Shown here piece after piece: positions 27,312 through 35,165 of a stretch of 64,000 nucleotides of DNA (within the stretch, counting starts at the first letter, position 1; the number at the start of each line of letters is the position of its first letter). The notes under the pieces are model-generated. The model was given only the letters and a program-made list of their open reading frames with translations, ran no database searches and was not told the DNA's origin. Both the position numbers and the translations under genes were made by a program. This DNA comes from Erysipelotrichaceae bacterium. Lineage in GTDB: Bacteria > Bacillota_I > Bacilli_A > Erysipelotrichales > Erysipelotrichaceae. Location of the stretch: the NCBI GenBank assembly GCA_030525525.1, contig JAUNEN010000004.1:1-64000 (forward strand). Direction: 5' to 3'.

Positions 27312-28301
27312 TTATTTTTCCAGATATGTAATCTTCTTACCTAAAACTTTATGAATATCCTGAATATTTACAGCTGCCATTTCTTTCTCATATTCGGAAT
27401 TAATTATGTCAACGGACTTCTGATAGTCTGCGCGTAACTTGCCTGTTTTTCTCTGATTTATCTGATTTTTCTTATACATTATTTTTGAAAATACTGTCTG
27501 AAGTGGAACAATGATAACACCCATAAAAATAAGAATAAGAATCTCTATTAACAGCGTTCCAAGTATCAGATTTTTTATTGAGAAAGGATAATTATTAGCT
27601 TTTGATTCATAAACCTCTATAATCAGTGCCACTATAAATCCTAAAATGAATAAGCCAAAACTCAGCCGATCGGTTATATCAATGAACCTTTTTTGTTTCT
27701 TTTCGGTGTTATTGATATTATTCTGCCGTAAAGCTATTTCCCCATTGAGACTCTGCATGGAGTCATACGCTGTTTTGCGTTTGCTCTCAATCTGGGCAGC
27801 TCTCGCATTGAGATTTTCAGATTCCGCTTTCAGTTGATCTGTCATTTTTCTGTCAAATTGCTCATAGGTATTTCTGATACTTGCCGGATAATTACCGACT
27901 TTCAGAACATTCTTATAATACTCACGGAGTTGACAAAGCGTAGACCATTTAATGCCATCCACACTGAATTCCCGAGTTTCCAGACGAATTAATCCCCACC
28001 AGCCTCTATAATCATACGGATAATCATTTGTGATTTTCTCAAAATCATTCTTTGCCGCGGAATATCTCTGAAGCTTCATGTTGGTATCTCCTGATTTTGC
28101 GAAATCATCTGCAGTTTTACCACCAATGATGTTGACTGTTTCCGCGTGCATGTTCTCAATATTGTAATTGGTAATATAATTATTGATCGCTTCCTCAACG
28201 ACATACGGTTGTTTGCAAAACGGACATACAGCAAGTCTCTGACTTGCATCCACCTGAAGCATTCCTCCGCAATTCGGACATTTCGCTGCTGTTAATGGCA
28301 T
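27312..28301 (-). CDS. Zinc-ribbon/TPR-like membrane protein, copy 2
   Basis: A 329-aa protein. It begins MPLTAAKCPNCGG and has a four-Cys zinc ribbon (CPNCG...CPFCK, residues 8-31), a helical TPR-like segment (DTNMKLQRYSAAKNDFEKI), a long helical region and two transmembrane segments near residues 205-265, then a coiled coil. I chose the ATG at 28301, preceded by a GGGGGG run; the upstream in-frame codons have no such site. The first ~105 codons are about 95% identical in DNA to the gene at 28969-29952. The pair with the downstream SPFH protein resembles the YdjG/YdjH-YdjI group of Bacillus. Confidence 0.75.
   Translation of the reverse strand: MPLTAAKCPNCGGMLQVDASQRLAVCPFCKQPYVVEEAINNYITNYNIENMHAETVNIIGGKTADDFAKSGDTNMKLQRYSAAKNDFEKITNDYPYDYRGWWGLIRLETREFSVDGIKWSTLCQLREYYKNVLKVGNYPASIRNTYEQFDRKMTDQLKAESENLNARAAQIESKRKTAYDSMQSLNGEIALRQNNINNTEKKQKRFIDITDRLSFGLFILGFIVALIIEVYESKANNYPFSIKNLILGTLLIEILILIFMGVIIVPLQTVFSKIMYKKNQINQRKTGKLRADYQKSVDIINSEYEKEMAAVNIQDIHKVLGKKITYLEK
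27983..28301. repeat. Duplicated 5' segment of the zinc-ribbon genes
   Basis: This segment matches 29634-29952 (offset 1651) at roughly 95% by eye, with only scattered, mostly synonymous changes. Downstream of it the two genes diverge strongly, to the point that the membrane regions are barely alignable. The sharp change suggests conversion between the copies. Confidence 0.75.
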
Positions 28302-28599
28302 TGTTTTCCCCCCCTTTTTTTTTCCTGGCAATCCTGAAATTTCTATGACCAGTAAATAACGCTTGTTTTTAATGCTTCTTTTTCATTTATCCCTTATTAT
28401 TTCAATAACTTCTAATAGACAAGCACCACCGCAACGCACTTTATCGGCTGGCGGATTTGAATCGAAGAGGCGCTTGTATCCTTAAACTATTCTGGGCTTG
28501 GAAATGTTTCAAATCGGAAAGTATTTATTCAGATTATATGTACTCGGTGAAAGCCTCTGTCTTCAATAGCCTTCAATTCTGCTATTTCATAAGCGTAAG

Positions 28600-28872
28600 A
28601 AATTAAGATGAGCTTTGGTTTTCGGTTTTCTCTTTTTCGCGTATTCCAGCAAGCTGTTTGTCATATTCACAAGCACACTTGTAGCCACCATACCCGATCT
28701 CAGTCCTGCTCCAGAAAAAGTGATTCCTCCTGCTGCAGAATTATTGACCAGTCTATGAAGAACCTGCGCGGTTGATCTTCCGATACAGTTATCTCTCATA
28801 GAATTGATGATATCGCTGCCAATCTTTGTTCCACTGACCTGATTCAGCAGATCATTTCATTATGCTGTCATA
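28600..28872 (-). pseudogene. Decayed SPFH gene fragment
   Basis: The minus strand carries a degraded copy of the SPFH gene covering roughly residues 235-315. The fragment MRDNCIGRSTAQVLHRLVNN and SAAGGITFSGAGL match MGDNYTRRETAQILHELANN and PAAGGIASTGAGL of the intact gene, and bases 28800-28872 match 26335-26410. The SPFH domain and the SHOCT end are missing. Its place directly downstream of the other zinc-ribbon copy shows that a zinc-ribbon/SPFH gene pair was duplicated in tandem and one SPFH copy then decayed. Confidence 0.8.
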
Positions 28873-28968
28873 TATACCTACACATGTAAATAGACGTCCA
28901 TCTGCGCTTTTTAAGTTGCGATTATGCCCGACAAATAAAATATATTGTTGCCAGCTCCATTCAAAGAT

Positions 28969-29952
28969 CTATCTGTCTAGGTATGTAATCCTTTGGCCTA
29001 ATACATTATGAATATCACTTATTCTCACGCGCTCCATTTCCGTTGTGTATTCGGAGTCAATTCCTTTCATCTGAAAGTCATATTTTTTTTGTAAATCATT
29101 GACATATTGTTCAAGCTTCTTGTTTTTGAAATTCTCTTTTGTCTCATATCCTTTCGTGAGTGGATAATATATGACGCCCAAAAGAACTAAATAAAGGAAT
29201 CCCAAACCAAACAACCCTTGTAACAAATCCCAAAACTTATTAGTATACGGATTATCAACAACAAGAACTGGAAGTATTCCAATGACCGCTAGTATGATTG
29301 TTGCTATATTAATTATCTTGAGAATTTTGTCGCTAGTTGCCTGTATTTTCTCTTTACTCGCACTAAGATGAGCCTTTTGTAATTCCAATTCGTTTTTAAG
29401 ATTCTGAAGGGAGGCTATCGCATTTTTTCGTTTGCTCTCAATCTGCATCATTCTTATATTCAGATTTTCAGATTCCCCATTCAGCTCGTTTGTCATTCTT
29501 CTGTCAAACTGCTCATAAGTATCCCTAATGTTTGATGGATAATTACCAACTTTTAATATGTTTTTGTAATACTGACGAAGTTGACAAAGTTCAGGCCACT
29601 TAATATCATGCGAATTAAATTCGTTGGTTTTCAGACGAATTAATCCCCACCAGCCTCTATAATCATACGGATAATCCTTTGTGATTTTTTCAAAATCATC
29701 CTTTGCCTCGGAATATCTCTGAAGCTTCAAATTGGTATCTCCTGATTTTGCAAAATCATCTGCAGTTTTACCGCCAATGATGTTGACTGTTTCCGCGTGC
29801 ATATTCTCAATATTGTAATTGGTAATATAATTATTGATCGCTTCCTCAACGACATACGGTTGTTTGCAGAATGGACATACAGCAAGTCTCTGACTTGCAT
29901 CCACCTGAAGCGTTCCTCCGCAATTCGGACATTTCGCTGCTGTTAATGGCAT
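28969..29952 (-). CDS. Zinc-ribbon/TPR-like membrane protein, copy 1
   Basis: A 327-aa paralogue of 27312-28301. It has the same zinc ribbon (CPNCGGTLQ...CPFCK) and TPR-like helix (DTNLKLQRYSEAKDDFEKI). The second half has two membrane segments (ILKIINIATIILAVIGILPVLVV and LFGLGFLYLVLLGVIYYP) and a cytoplasmic coil, and is clearly diverged from the other copy. The ATG at 29952 has an AGGGGGAA site. It starts 33 bases after the acidic-protein gene, placing it in one operon with the HerA-type ATPase. Its function is unknown; a membrane-organising partner of an SPFH protein is the best inference. Confidence 0.75.
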   Translation of the reverse strand: MPLTAAKCPNCGGTLQVDASQRLAVCPFCKQPYVVEEAINNYITNYNIENMHAETVNIIGGKTADDFAKSGDTNLKLQRYSEAKDDFEKITKDYPYDYRGWWGLIRLKTNEFNSHDIKWPELCQLRQYYKNILKVGNYPSNIRDTYEQFDRRMTNELNGESENLNIRMMQIESKRKNAIASLQNLKNELELQKAHLSASKEKIQATSDKILKIINIATIILAVIGILPVLVVDNPYTNKFWDLLQGLFGLGFLYLVLLGVIYYPLTKGYETKENFKNKKLEQYVNDLQKKYDFQMKGIDSEYTTEMERVRISDIHNVLGQRITYLDR

Positions 29953-29985
29953 TGCTTTATTCCCCCTTACTTTCCTTAATCAATG

Positions 29986-30531
29986 CTATCTTCTTGAGTG
30001 ACTCACATCATTCATGAATTCATTTTCCAGTTCATATCTATCCTGTTCGAGCATTTTTTCAATTTCTTCCGCTTCATATCCCTGATCTTTATAATCATCT
30101 GATTTTGCATCCAGAATACTTTCAATCGTGCTCATTCCAATGGACATCAATTCATCCGTGTCTCTCGTCAAAACTTTTGGTTGATCATCCTGATCGTCTA
30201 CAGGCAGCTCCAGAAGTTCATCAATCGCTGATTGTTCCACTTCTTCAGGAAACTCAAAATCAATTTCTTCTTCCAATTCATAATCTTCTGTTTCATCTGA
30301 CAAATCAGTCCCTTCACCAATATACGAATCCTCTGAAATATCATCAAAAGAGAATTCGTCTTCATCAGATTCTGCATCAACGGATTCTTCTGAAGTATCA
30401 TCTGCTAAATAAGAATCAAGCTCTGCAACTTCGCTCTCGTATTCTTCTGAAGAAATATCCGATAATTCTGTATCATCAAAATCAATAGTTTCCGTATATT
30501 CATCATAATTTTCATCAAATTCTTCAAACAT
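29986..30531 (-). CDS. Hyperacidic small protein
   Basis: A 181-aa protein dominated by Asp, Glu and Ser (for example EFDENYDEYTETIDFDDTE), with almost no basic residues until the last 15. No domain is recognisable; the C-terminal third (ELMSIGMSTIESILDAKS...EKMLEQDRYELENEFMND) is predicted helical. It sits 10 bases after the HerA-type ATPase and before a zinc-ribbon membrane protein, so it is probably an accessory of that module. Extreme acidity would fit a DNA mimic, a chaperone-like buffer or a disordered linker, and I cannot choose between them. A fragment of a second copy lies at 33784-33915. Confidence 0.7.
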   Translation of the reverse strand: MFEEFDENYDEYTETIDFDDTELSDISSEEYESEVAELDSYLADDTSEESVDAESDEDEFSFDDISEDSYIGEGTDLSDETEDYELEEEIDFEFPEEVEQSAIDELLELPVDDQDDQPKVLTRDTDELMSIGMSTIESILDAKSDDYKDQGYEAEEIEKMLEQDRYELENEFMNDVSHSRR

Positions 30532-30541
30532 AGTTTTCTCC

Positions 30542-33211
30542 TCATTTTGATAGTGTATTCTTAATCAAAGAATCATGAATAGGAACTTTTGTACCATAAC
30601 GGATGCGTCTGAATAATTGACATTTGGTACAAAGAAGAAGTTCCTTAGAAAACTCTTCTCCATTCAGTTCTGCATATACCAGTTTTGTCATATTCTGAAA
30701 CACTGGCTTAATCTGATCAATGCTGTTCATTGAAGGCCTGCAGTATTTCACATATATCCTTCGCGCAATTTCACGCCCCAGTATACGACGATCATAATTA
30801 CATGTATTACTGCAAGCATTAATATAATTACATTCCGGATAAGGTTTTAACATTTGTTCCTTGCCATGCCAGTACGATGAAAGCTGCTTGATTTTCTGAT
30901 CAGTAATGGTGATGCTAATATCTTTTTGCGCTCGATAATCTGCGATTGCCACTTCCTCAGGTTCTTCTAGTTTATTAAAGAACAGGAAAGCCTCGCCTGG
31001 CTTGAGCCTTCCGAGACGCTTCATTTGAACTTCTTCCATATTCATACTATCGGCAATGATTTGTTTATCCTGTGCTTCAACAAGCCGAAAAGCCAGCTTC
31101 ACATCGGTTAAGGCAACCACATCAGACGTAACTTTTCTTGGGGACTGATCAGCTATAGCAATTCCAACACCATAAGATCTGATCTCTGCAAGCATACGCT
31201 TTAGAAGATTCTGCGCTATGGCACTTGGATTTGCATCTTCTGACTCAGATATAGAACTAAGAAGAACATGTGCTTCTTCCAGAAGAATGATATTTTTCAA
31301 TTTTCCATCACCGGGATAGTTGGAATTTACATAAGCAAGAATAGAAAGTAGCAGTAAAGATATAATCAACGCTTTCTGATCACTGTTTTCAATGGCCGCA
31401 AGTTCAATTACGGTTGGCTTACTGAGCAAATCTTCAACGGGGATAGAATGATAATTATCAAATAAATTGACAAGACTGCTCAATCTTACGACACCTGCCC
31501 GCCCAATATTCTTAGCATCTCCTGTATAGCCAATATTATCCACCGTTTTTTGAAAGCATCTGATAAAGTCTGATATGTTGAATACTTTCCCTTTGTTATC
31601 AGACGTATAACTGTCCAGCCACATGTAATCTGAGTAACAATTCCTGATTGCTTCTTCAAAAATTTTATCCAATGGACTTCTCATTGATACACCGGCTTCA
31701 AACGCTGTTTTAAGAGTTGACTTATAAGTCTCCAGTCTTACATTTTTCGGCGGAATAAACGGATTGAAAACAAATGGTGAAATAAAATTTTTTCCCGGAG
31801 TAAACACCTGAAGTTCAGGAATACTTCCGATCATTGCCCGATACTCATTTTTTGCTGGTTCAATCACAAGGAATGGTATGTGCTGCTCTTTCCAGAGTCT
31901 GTCAAGAAGGCTCACCGAGAATGTTGTTTTGCCTGAGCCCGGAGTACCCACTATCAGCATATGCTTTGTAAGATCATCACGAGAAATGCCAATTGTATCC
32001 TGTCCGGAAGCTTTGAGAATTCCGATTTCTATGTTATCCGCATTGATGAGATTATCTGAATATGTTTTTCTGCTGGTATCTGAATAATTAACATTCAGTC
32101 CGGCATTGACCTTTGCCGTTCCGATCGGAAGTCTGAAGAATCCGGATGCTTCTTCGGCAGTAATGATCAGACGCAGGCGAAACATACTTCCAAAAACATT
32201 TTGACTCATCATAACGCTCTGATCATGTTCGAGCTGAACCGCAATTTCGTTCGCGACCCATGGCAAAGCGAAGTAATTTTCAGGGATAGAAATATTGGAC
32301 TGATTAAGATGTACAGTTTTTAAAGCAATACTCTTCGAAGGATCATAAGTCATTACGCCTCTGACTTTCGACATGATTTCGCTGACTTCCGTCGTCTTGC
32401 CCCAAACCATAACATTGAAATAGAACAATGCATTGTTTCTGTTTCGGCTGTAATAATTGTATGTCTGCGACAGCGTCTCTGCCGAAGAGTAATTCACATT
32501 GCCATACCCCTGTGTCATGATTCCTCTGCTCAGATTTTCAAGGATTTGTGACACCTGCATCAATGAAGCCATTTCTTCATTTGAATATCTGGTAGGTATT
32601 AATGAAAAGGAAACCGCATTATCCGGATGTTCGATCAGACATGATATCAGACTGCTCAGATCAGGAGAGAATCCATCAAATCGATCAAATGCATAACATT
32701 GCGGCAATAACTGATTTTGAAGATTATCAATTCTTTCATCTCTGACCAACATACCGATATTATCTCTTGGTATTTCTTTCAAAAGATTTGTGACAGATTC
32801 AAGTGACACTTGATTTGTACTGTATTTATGCGATCTGAAGAAAGAATTACATACACTGTCAATCTGACTGATCTGTTTTTCTGCTATATCCTTTTTTCTG
32901 CTCAGAGAGCGAACAATAAAAAATAATCTTATTCTGGCAGCGAAAGGCTGATTATTGACGGCTTCGGTCAGAAATAACAGTTCGAAACAGATTTCAGAAT
33001 TCCGGTCGGTTTCTAAAAAACTGAGATAATTTTGGAACAATTCTGTCAAAAGACTGCCGATTTCTTTTCTATACTCAGCTTCCGTTGTGGATATATCAGC
33101 TGTTTTGCTTTCCAGAATCGTCATATCCGGAATCTTAGTAATTTCAGAAATCCGACTGCACAGGCTTTCGCCACTTCTAAGTTCGATTAAATCTATTCCC
33201 TCTATGTTCAT
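30542..33211 (-). CDS. HerA/FtsK-type ATPase (DUF87 family)
   Basis: An 889-aa ATPase. Walker A is GTPGSGKTT near residue 424, followed by the family's FLVIEPAKNEYRAM; Walker B is IILLEEAHVLL near residue 642; the later IADQSPRKV and LVEAQDKQII segments match HerA/VirB4-like motors. The N-terminal ~400 residues are an alpha/beta region seen in DUF87 proteins. The end has two Cys clusters (CNYINACSNTC and CTKCQ) that probably bind zinc or Fe-S. Such motors translocate DNA or remodel membrane complexes. No nuclease partner (NurA, SIR2) is adjacent; instead an acidic protein and zinc-ribbon/SPFH genes follow, so a membrane-linked role is possible. Confidence 0.8.
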   Translation of the reverse strand: MNIEGIDLIELRSGESLCSRISEITKIPDMTILESKTADISTTEAEYRKEIGSLLTELFQNYLSFLETDRNSEICFELLFLTEAVNNQPFAARIRLFFIVRSLSRKKDIAEKQISQIDSVCNSFFRSHKYSTNQVSLESVTNLLKEIPRDNIGMLVRDERIDNLQNQLLPQCYAFDRFDGFSPDLSSLISCLIEHPDNAVSFSLIPTRYSNEEMASLMQVSQILENLSRGIMTQGYGNVNYSSAETLSQTYNYYSRNRNNALFYFNVMVWGKTTEVSEIMSKVRGVMTYDPSKSIALKTVHLNQSNISIPENYFALPWVANEIAVQLEHDQSVMMSQNVFGSMFRLRLIITAEEASGFFRLPIGTAKVNAGLNVNYSDTSRKTYSDNLINADNIEIGILKASGQDTIGISRDDLTKHMLIVGTPGSGKTTFSVSLLDRLWKEQHIPFLVIEPAKNEYRAMIGSIPELQVFTPGKNFISPFVFNPFIPPKNVRLETYKSTLKTAFEAGVSMRSPLDKIFEEAIRNCYSDYMWLDSYTSDNKGKVFNISDFIRCFQKTVDNIGYTGDAKNIGRAGVVRLSSLVNLFDNYHSIPVEDLLSKPTVIELAAIENSDQKALIISLLLLSILAYVNSNYPGDGKLKNIILLEEAHVLLSSISESEDANPSAIAQNLLKRMLAEIRSYGVGIAIADQSPRKVTSDVVALTDVKLAFRLVEAQDKQIIADSMNMEEVQMKRLGRLKPGEAFLFFNKLEEPEEVAIADYRAQKDISITITDQKIKQLSSYWHGKEQMLKPYPECNYINACSNTCNYDRRILGREIARRIYVKYCRPSMNSIDQIKPVFQNMTKLVYAELNGEEFSKELLLCTKCQLFRRIRYGTKVPIHDSLIKNTLSK

Positions 33212-33983
33212 ACAAATTCCTTTTTATCAAGAATCATATAAATCTTATTAACAACTTATTTCAAAAACCTTTTTTATGCATCAACACTACTAAGCACCTT
33301 AAGATTTAGGTTTATCACAATTTCAGCCCATGTACTTCTGCCACCTGCGGGCTGAAAAGTCATATCCAGTAAATTTCGACTTTTCCCTTTTTTGAAGTAG
33401 GCTGGCATTGAGCCAAACTGTTTCGCTCTGCAAATCAGCCAGTCACCAGAGTTCCTAAGGATATCTCCCATAACAATATTTCAGCTTTATCATTATACCT
33501 GAACAACGATCCTTATATTCAAGCTAGTACTCACGTACAAAAAAGTGCATTATTCTAACAAATTAATTCTAGTTAAATAAATTGAGAATTTCCATAAAAA
33601 TTGGGTGACCTACCACTTCATTTTTTAACCTGAAGCAATAAAATGATAAATCTATGAATTGTTCGAAAAACTTCCTTTTATTTCTGCGTAACCTGTCAAT
33701 CTGGACATGCTGTTTATTTAGCTTTTCATAACATTCGTTTTTTTCAAAGCGGATCTTGGCACACAAATCCTATCAGCGGATCATACTGATCATCTACAGG
33801 GAGTTCCAGAAGTTCATCAATCGCTGATTGTTCTACTACTTCAGGAAGCTCAAAATCTCTATCTTCCTCCCAATTTATAATCTTCTGTTTCATCTGACAA
33901 ATCCCCCTTCACCCAAGGTCAATGGTCAGCTGTTTTTTCAATTTGAGCGCTTTCTATGGGTAATTATCACATTTTTAACCAGG
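33212..33983. other. 772-base gap with gene remnants
   Basis: Two short minus-strand reading frames (33274-33471 and 33569-33766) have no recognisable features and I do not call them genes. The segment 33784-33915 is a fragment of the acidic gene. An exact 20-base copy of part of the terminator at 25704-25723 lies at 33916-33935. The region looks like the scar of an earlier duplication and deletion. Confidence 0.6.
33784..33915 (-). pseudogene. Fragment of hyperacidic-protein gene
   Basis: This stretch aligns with 30182-30315 inside the intact acidic gene at about 85% by eye, including the long shared run CCAGAAGTTCATCAATCGCT, and has small indels that break the frame. It starts and stops abruptly, so the rest of the copy has been lost. 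Confidence 0.8.
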
Positions 33984-35153
33984 CTATTCATAGTGAATCA
34001 TATCATGTCCGGTATAACTGTAGTTTTTTGCAGTTCTTTGCGCAGCCAAAAGCCAGTGTTTTTGCACAGGATCATATATCAGCTTTGCATATAACAGAAC
34101 TTCATTAGCATCATAATTGCCATTCGTATCTACAGTATCATTGAATGCATGTGCATAGCATTCTGCTTCATAATTTCCGGATCCCAGATCTGTAACTGCT
34201 GATGCAGTTTTATCAAAGTCAAAGTACACATTCTTAAATGTGAAGCCAGCGTTATACTTTGTATAATTTTCCTTATAAACTTCAATTCGCTCGGGTAAGT
34301 ACTGTATTAAATAACTGGTATCCCCGCCATGGTTATTGGCCTCAAGCATTGCAAGATAAATATTATGCCATTCATCAGCTATAAAATTTATATCTGCAGG
34401 ATCAAACTCTGTTGAGGTTTCAGCTGTTTCATACGGTGTAAATGTCATCCATTTTCCATTGTCATCAGCGATCCAGTCAGTATTACCCGAAATACGATAC
34501 CAGTTATATCCTTCACTGGTTATTATTTCATATACTTCATATCTGTCCCCGACAACAGTTCTGTTTTTAGTATCATAGGCTTCTGCTGACGGTCCTTTCA
34601 AAATGCTGAGTCCTGCAGTCTTTACTTCAATATAACCGATTGCTTCTTCTGAATTGCTTGTGTACTCAATTGTCGGGTTATAGCTGTATTCAACAGACAT
34701 TGATTCATCTCTTTCACTTTCTTCAGTTTGCTGAATGTCTGACTCTTCACGCTGATGATCTTCCTGTTCAGCAACCAGATCCGTTGTTGCGGCAGTGACT
34801 TTCTTATCAATGTATTTTTCCAGATTTCCAATGAAAGCTTGTACACCAAGTATTACGCAGCCTGCAAGGGCTAATAACAGGACCGACATCCATATTTTTC
34901 TGCCCTTATTCTGTTCTTTTACACTCCCTGCAGAAATATTGCTGTTATTTAAAGTCTTCATCACGGTTGTATTTTCTGCAGTATGCGTCGGGTTATCATA
35001 AACTGCAGGCTGATTGCCAGCCTTCTGATTTTTATGATCTGCAGCAGACTGTGCAGCCTGTTGGTAAACAGGTTTTCTGATCTTGAAAATGACCGTCAAT
35101 ATAACTGCAAGCACAATCAATGCCAGGCCTGCATACATCATAATCTTTCCCAT
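33984..35153 (-). CDS. Membrane protein with extracellular SH3-like domain
   Basis: A 389-aa protein. A first hydrophobic helix (MMYAGLALIVLAVILTVIF) is followed by a polar stretch and a second membrane helix near residue 90 (MSVLLLALAGCVILGVQAFI). Next come a Glu-rich coil, an SH3-like domain (IEVKTAGLSILKGPS...YNWYRISGNTDWIADDNG), and a C-terminal domain of about 140 residues related in layout to the one in the 437-aa lipoprotein (YLPERIEVYKENYTKYN). The gene lies 12 bases after the Ser/Thr kinase and is the last gene of the long T7SS-associated run. It is inferred to act on the cell-surface side and may be a partner of the kinase. Confidence 0.7.
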   Translation of the reverse strand: MGKIMMYAGLALIVLAVILTVIFKIRKPVYQQAAQSAADHKNQKAGNQPAVYDNPTHTAENTTVMKTLNNSNISAGSVKEQNKGRKIWMSVLLLALAGCVILGVQAFIGNLEKYIDKKVTAATTDLVAEQEDHQREESDIQQTEESERDESMSVEYSYNPTIEYTSNSEEAIGYIEVKTAGLSILKGPSAEAYDTKNRTVVGDRYEVYEIITSEGYNWYRISGNTDWIADDNGKWMTFTPYETAETSTEFDPADINFIADEWHNIYLAMLEANNHGGDTSYLIQYLPERIEVYKENYTKYNAGFTFKNVYFDFDKTASAVTDLGSGNYEAECYAHAFNDTVDTNGNYDANEVLLYAKLIYDPVQKHWLLAAQRTAKNYSYTGHDMIHYE

Positions 35154-35165
35154 ACAATCCTCCTG

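Noticed and set aside
33274-33471. 65-codon minus-strand frame, and a similar one at 33569-33766
   Set aside because: No recognisable feature, no good ribosome-binding site, and they lie in a region of gene remnants.
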